Shown one piece after another: positions 1-6,603 of a stretch of 8,730 nucleotides of DNA (the stretch's first letter is position 1; the number at the start of each line of letters is the position of its first letter). The stretch is taken from NCBI GenBank assembly GCA_002409725.1, contig DHOI01000014.1:7456-16185 (forward strand), given 5' to 3'. Both the position numbers and the translations under genes were made by a program. This DNA is from Christensenella sp. UBA5394 (GTDB taxonomy: Bacteria; Bacillota; Clostridia; Christensenellales; CAG-138). The notes under the pieces were generated by a model. That model was not told where the DNA came from. It ran no database searches and was given only the letters and a program-made list of their open reading frames with translations.

Positions 1-78
1 ACGTTGCGGCAAGCCTTTTGGTTCTGATTAAGAGACGGGCTGAGTAGAAACCCCTGCCCCCGGAGTTGCCTATGGAAC

Positions 79-1215
79 CTAGCAGGCGGCTGTGAGGGCG
101 GGCTCTGCTGGTGTTATCACCGCTTTCGTCTCACGCATGATGGTACCAAGCATTTTTATCTCATCCTGGCAAATGAAGGTATAGGCAGTTCCACACCGAT
201 TGGCTCTGCCGGTACGGCCAATTCTGTGGACGTAACAGTCGCTGTCGTTTGGCAGATCATAGTTGATCACGATGTCGATGTTGCGCACATCGATGCCGCG
301 CGCCGCCACATCCGTTGCCACGAGAACGTCGATTTCGCCCGCGCGAAACGCGGCCATAATGCGCTCGCGCTTTTGCTGTTTAACGTCGCCATGCAAAGCT
401 TCAGCACGTATTCCCTGGCGCTTGAGATCCTTACAAAGCTTATCGGCTCTGTGCTTCATATTGACAAAGACCAAGGAAAGCGTATCGGAATTACGCTCCA
501 ATAGGGATAACAGCGCATGCTTCTTAGCGCCGTTCGCCACGGTCGTATAGAACTGCTCTACCGTTTTTACCGTTAGCGTATCCTCTTTAACGGCGATATG
601 CTGCGCATCATGCTGATAGCTCCGCGCGATCGCCATGATCTCCTTGGGCAGCGTAGCGGAGAACAGCACCGTTTGCCGCTGCTGCGGAACAGCCTTTAAT
701 ATGCGGTTCAAATCCTGCTTGAAGCCCATATCCAGCATCCTGTCGGCTTCATCCAGCACAACGGTTTGAATGCCGTCGAGCTTTGCCGTACGGCGCTGGA
801 TATGATCCAGTAGCCTGCCCGGCGTAGCAATGATGATCTGTGGGTTCCGGCGAAGCGCCGCAAGCTGCTTTTGTATATTCTCACCGCCATAGAGCGTAGC
901 AAGGCGTACATTCTCTTTATATTTTGTCAGGCTTTTTATAACGCCGGATGTTTGTATTGCCAGCTCGCGGGTAGGGCTTAATATAAGAACCTGCGCATTT
1001 TTATTATAGGTATCTACAAATTCGCTCACCGGGATGCCAAACGCACAAGTTTTCCCAGTGCCTGTGGGGGCCTGCACAATAAGGTCGCGGCCCGCAAGGA
1101 AAGGCTTGATCGCCTTTGCCTGTATCGGCGTTGCCTGCTCAAACCCCATAGCGCGAATCGCCTGTTGTATGCCGGGTGAGAGCCCGTATTGATCAAAAGT
1201 TGCTTTTTCGTTCAT
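79..1215 (-). CDS. DEAD-box ATP-dependent RNA helicase, minimal core
   Basis: This 378-residue cytoplasmic protein should unwind short RNA duplexes using ATP. All superfamily 2 DEAD-box motifs are visible: the Q motif region (F7 to Q32), motif I APTGTGKT (49-56), PTREL (81-85), TPGR (131-134), DEAD (155-158), SAT (186-188), ATDVAARGID (300-309) and HRIGRTGR (330-337). The protein ends about 40 residues after motif VI, so it is only the two RecA-like domains; CshA-type enzymes with long basic tails are usually 450-530 residues. It resembles small RhlE-like helicases, but I would not assign a specific name. The start is supported by AGGAG (complement of 1221-1225) five bases upstream. The csp gene lies 73 bases upstream on the same strand, and I see no convincing promoter between them, so cold-linked co-transcription is inferred. 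The role could be ribosome assembly or mRNA decay; the sequence does not decide. Confidence 0.96.
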   Translation of the reverse strand: MNEKATFDQYGLSPGIQQAIRAMGFEQATPIQAKAIKPFLAGRDLIVQAPTGTGKTCAFGIPVSEFVDTYNKNAQVLILSPTRELAIQTSGVIKSLTKYKENVRLATLYGGENIQKQLAALRRNPQIIIATPGRLLDHIQRRTAKLDGIQTVVLDEADRMLDMGFKQDLNRILKAVPQQRQTVLFSATLPKEIMAIARSYQHDAQHIAVKEDTLTVKTVEQFYTTVANGAKKHALLSLLERNSDTLSLVFVNMKHRADKLCKDLKRQGIRAEALHGDVKQQKRERIMAAFRAGEIDVLVATDVAARGIDVRNIDIVINYDLPNDSDCYVHRIGRTGRANRCGTAYTFICQDEIKMLGTIMRETKAVITPAEPALTAAC

Positions 1216-1240
1216 ATAATCTCCTGTGTTTATACGTAAA

Positions 1241-1274
1241 GAATCCGCCCGCCTGTTTCCAGATGGGCGGATTC
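1241..1274 (-). terminator. Intercistronic hairpin between csp and helicase (weak terminator or attenuator)
   Basis: Ten perfectly paired bases (1241-1250 with 1265-1274, GAATCCGCCC type) enclose a 14-base loop, just after the csp stop on the minus strand. The T-tract that follows on that strand is only TTT followed by ACG, so termination should be partial. Because no good promoter is seen before the helicase gene, read-through of this hairpin is probably how the helicase is expressed. It could instead be an mRNA-stabilising 3' end for csp. Confidence 0.7.
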
Positions 1275-1288
1275 CCCTTAGAATTAAT

Positions 1289-1504
1289 TTAGGCAGTCCG
1301 TACGTTTACCGCGCGGAATTTGCTGCTGTTTTTCGGATCGGCTTCGATATCGAACGTAACAGCCTGGCCTTCTTGCAGGGTTCTGTAGCCGCTATCGGAA
1401 ACAATGGCGGAAAAATGTACGAATACATCCTCTCCGCCCGCGTCGTTGGAGATAAATCCAAAGCCCTTTTCCGTGTTGAACCATTTTACCGTACCGCTAT
1501 GCAT
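1289..1504 (-). CDS. csp: Cold-shock protein, CspA family
   Basis: This 71-residue single cold-shock domain is a five-stranded OB fold that binds single-stranded RNA and DNA and melts mRNA secondary structure. The N-terminus HSGTVKWFN, the RNP1 motif KGFGFI (13-18) and the RNP2 motif VFVHF (27-31) are all present, and the length fits the family (65-75). The start is set by AGGAGG (complement of 1512-1517), seven bases upstream. A sigma-A-like promoter lies at 1624-1652, giving a leader of about 110 bases with a large hairpin (1549-1599), a layout that suits post-transcriptional temperature control. The next gene downstream on the same strand is a DEAD-box helicase, a second RNA-remodelling protein. 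The family assignment is secure; the cold inducibility of this copy is inferred. Confidence 0.97.
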   Translation of the reverse strand: MHSGTVKWFNTEKGFGFISNDAGGEDVFVHFSAIVSDSGYRTLQEGQAVTFDIEADPKNSSKFRAVNVRTA

Positions 1505-1548
1505 GCTGGTGCCTCCTAGATAAATATTTTACATCCGAAAGAATAGAG

Positions 1549-1599
1549 GACCTCGTATTTCTGTAAACCATAAACATCGATTTACACAAATACGAGGTC
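1549..1599 (-). promoter_or_regulatory. Large hairpin in the csp 5' leader
   Basis: Bases 1549-1560 pair perfectly with 1588-1599 (12 pairs, GACCTCGTATTT type). After one mismatch (1561/1587) six more pairs follow (1562-1567 with 1581-1586), closing a 13-base loop at 1568-1580. It starts about 18 bases after the predicted csp transcription start and lies about 45 bases before the start codon, leaving AGGAGG outside the stem. There is no T-tract on the minus-strand side, so it is not an ordinary terminator. A role in RNA stability or temperature-dependent folding is inference. Confidence 0.75.
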
Positions 1600-1623
1600 T
1601 ATCAATCACTTTAGAACACATTT

Positions 1624-1652
1624 ACTCTACCATACAATCCAATTTTAGTCAA
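1624..1652 (-). promoter_or_regulatory. csp promoter
   Basis: On the minus strand, TTGACT (complement of 1647-1652) is followed by a 17-base spacer and TAGAGT (complement of 1624-1629). The -35 matches the sigma-A consensus at 5 of 6 positions and the -10 at 4 of 6. The predicted start is near 1617. This is the only good promoter seen for the csp-helicase pair. Confidence 0.7.
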
Positions 1653-1755
1653 GTAGATTCGTATTATGAATGCCCCTTGCGTTGCAGAACTACAATACAT
1701 TTGGAGAAAGGAGAAGCTTATGCACCGCGCCGCCGGGAGGCTTGGCCGGGGCAAA

Positions 1756-1783
1756 TTGAAAAACGCCGCCGATGTGATATACT
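1756..1783 (+). promoter_or_regulatory. mscL promoter, extended -10
   Basis: TTGAAA (1756-1761), a 16-base spacer and TATACT (1778-1783), preceded by TGA (1775-1777) as an extended -10 element. The transcript would start near 1790 and give a short leader of about 25 bases containing GGAGG. Confidence 0.65.
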
Positions 1784-1814
1784 GGGTAAACAGACATAAA
1801 TGGAGGGATCGCGC

Positions 1815-2222
1815 ATGAAAAAATTCCTGCAGGAATTCAAGAGCTTCGCCATGAAGGGCAATGTGTTGGATCTGGCTGTGGGCGTCATCATCGGAGCAGC
1901 CTTTCAGGCCGTGGTAGCCTCGCTCACGAAGAACATCCTCGCGCCTATCATCGGCCTGTTCGCCAAGCAGAATTTCGACGCGCTGCATTGGGAGGTGCTG
2001 GGCACGACCATCGGCTATGGCGCTTTTATCACCAGCCTGATCAACTTCACCATCATGGCCTTTGTGGTGTTTTTGCTGGTTAAGGCCATGAACCGCCTGG
2101 CTTCCATCGGCAAGAAGAAAGAGGAGAAGGAGCCGGAGACCAAGAAATGCCCCTATTGCCTTAATGAGATTAACATCAAGGCTACCCGCTGCCCCGCCTG
2201 CACCTCCCATCTGCAGGAATAA
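1815..2222 (+). CDS. mscL: Large-conductance mechanosensitive channel MscL with C-terminal zinc ribbon
   Basis: This 135-residue inner-membrane protein forms a homopentameric channel that opens under membrane tension to release solutes during hypo-osmotic shock. Visible features are the amphipathic N-terminal helix FLQEFKSFAMKGNVLDLAVG, the first transmembrane helix to about residue 40 (VGVIIGAAF), a short periplasmic loop (about 51-66), the second helix at about 68-92, and a charged KKKEEKE linker at 100-107. The tail holds two CxxC pairs (C112/C115 and C126/C129), a rubredoxin-like zinc ribbon that E. coli MscL lacks. I chose the ATG at 1815 over the in-frame ATG at 1800 because GGAGG (1802-1806) sits eight bases before 1815 and overlaps the earlier codon. 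Family identity is certain. The ribbon's role, perhaps in assembling or tethering the cytoplasmic bundle, is unknown to me. Confidence 0.96.
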   Translation: MKKFLQEFKSFAMKGNVLDLAVGVIIGAAFQAVVASLTKNILAPIIGLFAKQNFDALHWEVLGTTIGYGAFITSLINFTIMAFVVFLLVKAMNRLASIGKKKEEKEPETKKCPYCLNEINIKATRCPACTSHLQE

Positions 2223-2278
2223 GGCCGCGCCCGCTTACCGCGAAACATCATATGCTCCCTTGCGCCCGGAAAGCGGCT

Positions 2279-2300
2279 ACGGCCTCCGGGCCGTTTTTTT
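2279..2300 (+). terminator. Rho-independent terminator of mscL
   Basis: ACGGCC (2279-2284) pairs with GGCCGT (2289-2294) around the stable UNCG-class tetraloop TCCG, followed by seven T (2294-2300). It lies 57 bases after the mscL stop. Confidence 0.9.
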
Positions 2301-2338
2301 CCTTTGCGGCAGCCGTGCCGCTCCGGGTAGCAGCTGCA

Positions 2339-2344
2339 TATAAT
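2339..2344 (+). promoter_or_regulatory. Possible -10 element for the cupin gene
   Basis: A perfect TATAAT lies 30 bases before the cupin start and after the mscL terminator, so a promoter is expected here. I see no good -35 at 16-18 bases (2316-2321 is poor), so this is tentative. Confidence 0.45.
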
Positions 2345-2373
2345 GCTGGTAGAAGCCCGAAAGGAGAAACCAT

Positions 2374-2823
2374 ATGGACAACGTTTCTAACACCGGCTAC
2401 GGCGGCAAGCCGGGCCAGCGGATAGACTTTGGCCCAGCGCCGTTTGTGGTGAATATCAACCAGGCGGCCCGGGAGAATAGCAACTTCCGCCGAGCGCTGT
2501 GGACGGGAAACCATCTGCAGATGACCCTGATGAGCATCCCGCCGGGCGGGGACATCGGCGTGGAGCGGCATCCCCTGATTGACCAGATGATTCGCGTAGA
2601 AGAAGGGCAGGGGAGGGTCATGATGGGGCGCAACCGGGAGAACTGGGAGCTGCAACGGATGGTCGGCCCCGGCTTCGCCATTTTCATACCCGCGGGCACC
2701 TGGCACAATCTGGTCAACACGGAGCGCAGGCCGCTGAAACTATCCTCCGTTTACGCGCCACCCCAGCACCCTTGGGGCACCGTGCACAGAACCAAGGAAG
2801 AAGCGATGGAGCATGAGTACTGA
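2374..2823 (+). CDS. Single-domain cupin protein
   Basis: This 149-residue soluble protein has one cupin beta-barrel. Cupin motif 1 is recognisable around residues 58-80 (PPGGDIGVERHPLIDQ followed by a glutamate-rich strand ending at G80). Motif 2 is GPGFAIFIPAGTWHNLVN at 98-115. Likely metal ligands are E64 or H66, Q71, and H111. The usual HxH pair of motif 1 is reduced to RH, and the motif glutamate falls at D70/Q71, so the metal site may be altered. The C-terminal YAPPQHPWGTVH stretch (127-138) is, from memory, typical of a widespread small cupin family in Firmicutes with no settled substrate. A GAAAGGAGA ribosome binding site lies just upstream of the ATG. The gene appears monocistronic: a terminator precedes it and a palindromic terminator follows. 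Possible roles such as sugar isomerase, dioxygenase or ligand binding cannot be separated. Confidence 0.93.
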   Translation: MDNVSNTGYGGKPGQRIDFGPAPFVVNINQAARENSNFRRALWTGNHLQMTLMSIPPGGDIGVERHPLIDQMIRVEEGQGRVMMGRNRENWELQRMVGPGFAIFIPAGTWHNLVNTERRPLKLSSVYAPPQHPWGTVHRTKEEAMEHEY

Positions 2824-2831
2824 TCCCTCTG

Positions 2832-2865
2832 AATCAAAAAAGTGGCCGCGGCCACTTTTTTGATT
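2832..2865. terminator. Bidirectional terminator, 34-base perfect palindrome
   Basis: The two halves 2832-2848 and 2849-2865 are exact reverse complements, with a GC core (GTGGCCGCGGCCAC) flanked by runs of A and T. Read either way, the GC stem ends in six T. It starts 9 bases after the cupin stop and lies downstream of the convergent hisJ gene, so it can end both transcripts. Confidence 0.9.
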
Positions 2866-3021
2866 TTATAGAAAGCGTCTGTTTAAACCTCAGGCCGGCG
2901 CTTTGCGAGAAGGAACCCTCACGACGCAAGGTTTAATGCCGACGTGCCTGCCGACGGCGGCGAATAAAGCCGCCGACTCGGGGGTTGTGGCGCTCGAGAC
3001 CCCAGAAGGGCCTTTGATGCT
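2866..3021. other. GC-rich gene-free stretch downstream of hisJ
   Basis: I see no credible gene here. It holds local hairpins, the clearest being CGGCGGC (2955-2961) pairing with GCCGCCG (2969-2975) around GAATAAA. A weaker pair, GGGGT with ACCCC, lies near 2981-3003. It would be the 3' untranslated region of hisJ, between its stop and the shared terminator. No T-tract follows the hairpins. I do not recognise a known structured RNA. Confidence 0.5.
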
Positions 3022-3807
3022 TTACAGCTTATGGAAGGTCGGCTCCATCCTCTCGAAGGTGGCCACATAGGGGATGCCGGCGGCGCGGGCCAGTTCGAGG
3101 GCTTCGCCGAGGCGCTTGCCCACCCGGTCGGACTGGTGCGCGTCGCTGCCGGTGGTGATGAACTCGCCGCCCAGCTCGCGGTAGCGGCGCAGCACATCCA
3201 GGCCCCAGGCCGGACCATCCCACCATGCGGAGGTGTTGATTTCCAAGCCCTTGCCGGCTTGAACCAGATAGCGAAAAAGGCTGTCGAAAGCGTCGGCCGC
3301 GTGGGCGTAACGCACGGATCGCTCCGCATAAGGGGCAAACTTGGCGCAGAAATCATAATGCCCCAGCACACTGAAAATGGGGTTGGTGGGCAGCACCTTG
3401 GCGGCAAAATCCAGATAGCGGGCGTAATTCTCGGCCTGGGTACGGCCCTCAAAGAATTCAGGGTAATAGGCATCCACCCCATCCACGATGTGGAGGGAGG
3501 CGATGACGAAATCCAGATCCCGGCCCTTGCAATAGGCCAGGGTGGCGGCCGCGACAGCCTCGTTTTTCAGGCTAATCTCAGCACCCCGGCGGATAGCGAT
3601 ATCGGGGAAATCGGCCCGAAGCGCCTCGATGGCCGCATCCCGGGCGGCAAGATCCGCCGGGGGCAGGCCGGAATCGTCAAAATCTACATGATCCGTAAAG
3701 CAAAGCTGCACAACGCCCGCGGCGCGCGCGGCTTCCAGCTGGGGGCGTAAGGGCGTGGTACTATCCGCGGAATAATCGCAGTGCACGTGATAATCCGTTA
3801 AAAACAT
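3022..3807 (-). CDS. hisJ: Histidinol-phosphatase, PHP family (HisJ/HisK type)
   Basis: This 261-residue cytoplasmic metallophosphatase probably converts L-histidinol phosphate to L-histidinol, the penultimate step of histidine synthesis. PHP-domain metal ligands are all in place: H7 and H9 (DYHVHCDYS), H40 (FTDH), E77 (EISLKNE), H106 (SLHIVDG), H150 (VLGHYDF), and D222 with H224 (GSDAH). The length fits HisJ (about 260-270). The start is supported by AAGGAG (complement of 3817-3822), nine bases upstream. No other his gene is nearby, which is common for this enzyme in Firmicutes. After EINTS at about 189-193 the sequence reads AWWDGPAWG rather than the more usual glycine-led loop, so a related phosphoester substrate is possible. 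The PHP fold is sure; the histidinol phosphate substrate is inferred from family resemblance. Confidence 0.88.
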   Translation of the reverse strand: MFLTDYHVHCDYSADSTTPLRPQLEAARAAGVVQLCFTDHVDFDDSGLPPADLAARDAAIEALRADFPDIAIRRGAEISLKNEAVAAATLAYCKGRDLDFVIASLHIVDGVDAYYPEFFEGRTQAENYARYLDFAAKVLPTNPIFSVLGHYDFCAKFAPYAERSVRYAHAADAFDSLFRYLVQAGKGLEINTSAWWDGPAWGLDVLRRYRELGGEFITTGSDAHQSDRVGKRLGEALELARAAGIPYVATFERMEPTFHKL

Positions 3808-3860
3808 GGTTCACATCTCCTTCCCATGGCAAAACCGCTCATAAAGCGCATACAAAAGAG

Positions 3861-3889
3861 AGTATACCTTGACTTTTCCTATTTTGCAA
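3861..3889 (-). promoter_or_regulatory. hisJ promoter
   Basis: On the minus strand, TTGCAA (complement of 3884-3889), a 17-base spacer and TATACT (complement of 3861-3866). The -35 matches consensus at 4 of 6 positions and the -10 at 5 of 6. It physically interlaces with the leuS promoter on the other strand. Confidence 0.6.
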
Positions 3890-3897
3890 AATATAAT
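3869..3897 (+). promoter_or_regulatory. leuS promoter
   Basis: TTGACT (3869-3874), a 17-base spacer and a perfect TATAAT (3892-3897), placing the start near 3904, just before T-box stem I. Confidence 0.88.
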
Positions 3898-3919
3898 TGG
3901 GATGATTGGAATTAAATCA

Positions 3920-4163
3920 GGCTGTGACGCGGAACAGTAAGCCTTTTTTCGCAGCAAGAGAGCCGCCGGTCGGTGCGAGGCGGCCTGCGATAAGGCCCAA
4001 GCTCGCCGCCGAGCCCCGGAGCCGAAAGGCGAAGCTGTGCGCAGCTTCCGATTAAGCCCGGCGTATCCCTGCGTTAAAGGGCGAAAGCGGGCGCAAACGC
4101 GCCAATAAGAGTGGTACCGCGGGCCTCCCGTCTCTTAACATAGAGACAGGGGCCTATTTTTTT
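3920..4163 (+). promoter_or_regulatory. Leucine T-box leader with terminator
   Basis: This is a transcriptional riboswitch that binds tRNA-Leu and lets leuS be read when the tRNA is uncharged. Stem I spans about 3920-4023. AGTA (3936-3939) is the 5' side of the specifier loop; GCCTT and CGCAG pair with CTGCG and AAGGC. The distal AGAGAG bulge (3957-3962) and the GGTCGGTGCGA apical region follow. The specifier on the 3' side is most likely CTC (4002-4004, Leu), followed by a purine as usual. A perfect hairpin at 4031-4048 (7 pairs, TGCG loop) fits the linker stems. The T-box sequence TGGTACCGCG is at 4112-4121, and its TGGT can pair with a tRNA ending in ACCA, as the tRNA-Leu in this window does. 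The competing terminator spans about 4122-4154 (TCT/AGA core), followed by seven T (4157-4163). Confidence 0.93.
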
Positions 4164-4187
4164 ACGAATACGCGATGGAGGAAAACT

Positions 4188-6599
4188 ATGTCAAACCGCT
4201 ACGACCACGATTATGTGGAACTCAAATGGCAGAAGAAATGGGAAGAGGCCCATTGCTTCGAGGCCAAAGATGATTATACCATGCCCAAGTTCTATCCCCT
4301 GATCGAGTTCCCTTACCCCAGCGGCGCGGGCCTACACGTGGGCCACCCCCGCTCCAACACGGCCATGGATATTATCGCCCGCAAGCGCCGCATGGAGGGC
4401 TATAACGTGCTCTATCCCATCGGCTACGACGCCTTCGGCCTGCCCACGGAAAACTACGCCATCAAAACCGGCATGCACCCGGCCAAGGTCACGGCCCAGA
4501 ATATCGAGCTCTTCCGGCGCCAGCTCAAGCGGCTGGGCTTTAGCTTCGATTGGTCCCGCGAGGTGAATACCACGGACCCCAATTATTATAAATGGACGCA
4601 GTGGATCTTCCTCAAGCTCTACGAGCATGGCCTTGCCTACAAGGCCGAGATCCCCATCAACTTTTGCACCAGCTGCAAGGTGGGATTGGCCAACGAAGAG
4701 GTGGTGGAGGGCGTTTGCGAGCGCTGCGGCGGCCCGGTGATACAAAAGGTGCGCAGCCAATGGATGCTTCGCATCACCGCCTATGCCCAGCGCCTGATCG
4801 ACGACCTCGACACTGTGGATTACATCGAGCGGGTCAAAATCCAGCAGCGCAATTGGATCGGCCGCAGCGAAGGCGCGGAGGTGGATTTCCACGTGGCGGA
4901 TAGCGAGGACATCCTCACCGTTTTCACCACACGGCCGGATACGCTCTTTGGCGCGACCTATATGGTCATGTCCCCGGAGCATCCTTATATCGATACATGG
5001 GCGAGCCGCATCACCAACATGGATGCCGTGCGGGCCTACCGGCAATCCGCTGCCCGCAAGAGCGATTTTGAACGCAGCGAGCTAGCCAAGGATAAGACCG
5101 GCGTGCCCCTCGAGGGCGTAATGGCGATCAACCCCGTGAGCGGCCGGCAAATCCCCATCTGGGTATCGGATTACGTGCTGATGAGCTACGGCACCGGCGC
5201 CATCATGGCCGTACCGGGCCACGACAGCCGTGACTGGGAATTCGCCAAAACCTTTGGCCTGCCAATTGTCGAGGTGGTGGCCGGGGGTGATGTGAGCAAG
5301 GAAGCCTATACGGATTGCGCCACGGGTAAAATGGTCAACTCCGGCTTCCTCACCGGCATGCAGGTAGAGGAGGCCATCGAGGCCATGAAGGCCTATCTCG
5401 AAAAGGAAGGCGTCGGCCACCGCAAGGTCAATTACAAGCTGCGCGATTGGGTCTTTTCCCGCCAGCGCTATTGGGGCGAGCCCATCCCCCTCGTGCATTG
5501 CGAGAAATGCGGCTGGGTGCCCCTGCCCTATGATCAGCTGCCCCTAACCTTGCCCGAGATAAAGAATTACGAGCCCAGTGACGACGGATCAAGCGCCCTG
5601 GCCCGGGCTACGGATTGGATCCACACCACCTGCCCCAAGTGTGGCGGCCCGGCGGAGCGCGAAACCGACACCATGCCCAACTGGGCGGGCTCCAGCTGGT
5701 ATTTCCTACGCTATACGGATCCGCATAACGGCCAGGCCCTGGCCAGCCCCGAGGCGCTGAATTACTGGACGCCTGTGGATTGGTATAACGGCGGCATGGA
5801 GCACACCACGCTGCACGTGCTCTATTCTCGTTTCTGGCATAAGTTCCTTTACGACCTGGGCATCGTACCCACGCCGGAGCCTTACCAAAAGCGCACCAGC
5901 CACGGGATGATATTAGGCGAGAACGGCGATAAGATGAGCAAATCCCGCGGCAACGTCATCAACCCGGACGACATCGTGCAGGAGATGGGCGCGGACTCCT
6001 TCCGCCTGTATGAGATGTTTATGGGCGCATTCGACCAGCCCATCCCCTGGAGCACCACAGGTGCGCGGGGCTGCCGCCGCTTCCTCGATCGCGTTTGGCG
6101 CTTGCAGGATATGGTCTCCCAGGAAGAGGGCATCCGGCCCGAGCTGCGCGCGGCCGTGCACGGGGCCATCAAGAAGGTGAGCGAGGATTTCGAGCGGATG
6201 AAATACAACACCGCCATCGCCGCCATGATGAGCTTGGTCAACGAATTCTACGCTAAGGGGGATGTAACGAAAGAAGAGCTGCATACCCTGCTCGCCCTGC
6301 TTTCCCCGGTATCGCCCCACATCTGCGAGGAGATAAACGGGATTTTGGGCTATAAGCAGCCCCTTTACGCCACCGCCTGGCCTGCCTGGGATGAAAGCGC
6401 GCTGGTGCAGGAAGCCGTGGAGTACGGCGTACAGGTGAACGGCAAGGTGCGCGCGCGCATTGAGCTGCCGCTTTCTATGCCGGTGGATGAGGTGCAGGCT
6501 AAAGCCCTGGCCCTGCCGGAGGTACTCGCCTTTACGGATGGCAAGAGCGTGCGTAAGGTGATCGTGGTGAAGAATATTATCAATATCGTAGTGGGGTAA
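4188..6599 (+). CDS. leuS: Leucyl-tRNA synthetase
   Basis: This 803-residue class I aminoacyl-tRNA synthetase charges tRNA-Leu with leucine in the cytoplasm. The length is typical of bacterial LeuRS in Firmicutes (about 800-810). The HIGH motif is HVGH (50-53, within PYPSGAGLHVGH) and the KMSKS motif is at 582-586. The connective polypeptide 1 editing domain shows the threonine-rich TTRPD (247-251) and the GTGAIMAVPGHDSRDWEFA stretch, whose aspartates help clear mischarged tRNA. Two CxxC pairs near 159-180 (CTSC and CERC) form a zinc knuckle, and another set lies at about 440-485 (CEKC and CPKC). The C-terminus carries the GKVRARI segment seen in LeuRS tails. GGAGG (4177-4181) sits six bases before the ATG. 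Expression is controlled by the T-box just upstream. No terminator directly follows; a decayed kinase gene starts four bases after the stop. Confidence 0.98.
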   Translation: MSNRYDHDYVELKWQKKWEEAHCFEAKDDYTMPKFYPLIEFPYPSGAGLHVGHPRSNTAMDIIARKRRMEGYNVLYPIGYDAFGLPTENYAIKTGMHPAKVTAQNIELFRRQLKRLGFSFDWSREVNTTDPNYYKWTQWIFLKLYEHGLAYKAEIPINFCTSCKVGLANEEVVEGVCERCGGPVIQKVRSQWMLRITAYAQRLIDDLDTVDYIERVKIQQRNWIGRSEGAEVDFHVADSEDILTVFTTRPDTLFGATYMVMSPEHPYIDTWASRITNMDAVRAYRQSAARKSDFERSELAKDKTGVPLEGVMAINPVSGRQIPIWVSDYVLMSYGTGAIMAVPGHDSRDWEFAKTFGLPIVEVVAGGDVSKEAYTDCATGKMVNSGFLTGMQVEEAIEAMKAYLEKEGVGHRKVNYKLRDWVFSRQRYWGEPIPLVHCEKCGWVPLPYDQLPLTLPEIKNYEPSDDGSSALARATDWIHTTCPKCGGPAERETDTMPNWAGSSWYFLRYTDPHNGQALASPEALNYWTPVDWYNGGMEHTTLHVLYSRFWHKFLYDLGIVPTPEPYQKRTSHGMILGENGDKMSKSRGNVINPDDIVQEMGADSFRLYEMFMGAFDQPIPWSTTGARGCRRFLDRVWRLQDMVSQEEGIRPELRAAVHGAIKKVSEDFERMKYNTAIAAMMSLVNEFYAKGDVTKEELHTLLALLSPVSPHICEEINGILGYKQPLYATAWPAWDESALVQEAVEYGVQVNGKVRARIELPLSMPVDEVQAKALALPEVLAFTDGKSVRKVIVVKNIINIVVG

Positions 6600-6603
6600 G
6601 CCT

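Noticed and set aside
1..78. Possible RNA gene or terminator downstream of the helicase
   Set aside because: I looked for a hairpin with a T-tract and for known RNA motifs in this stretch and found nothing convincing on either strand.
1611..2210. 199-codon open frame antisense to mscL
   Set aside because: It runs opposite a clear MscL gene and over the csp promoter; the product has low-complexity G/A and H/Q-rich character with no domain.
2374..2823. Cupin as a phosphomannose isomerase or a specific dioxygenase
   Set aside because: Only the generic cupin motifs are visible, with a modified metal site; nothing in the sequence or neighbours points to a substrate.
2919..3482. Long open frame on the minus strand overlapping hisJ and running past its stop
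   Set aside because: It is a proline- and arginine-rich shadow of hisJ in another frame, with no ribosome binding site or recognisable domain; the PHP motifs fix the true frame.
3031..3750. 239-codon open frame on the plus strand opposite hisJ
   Set aside because: It is antisense to the PHP gene and explained by GC-rich codon structure; no motif or start signal is seen.
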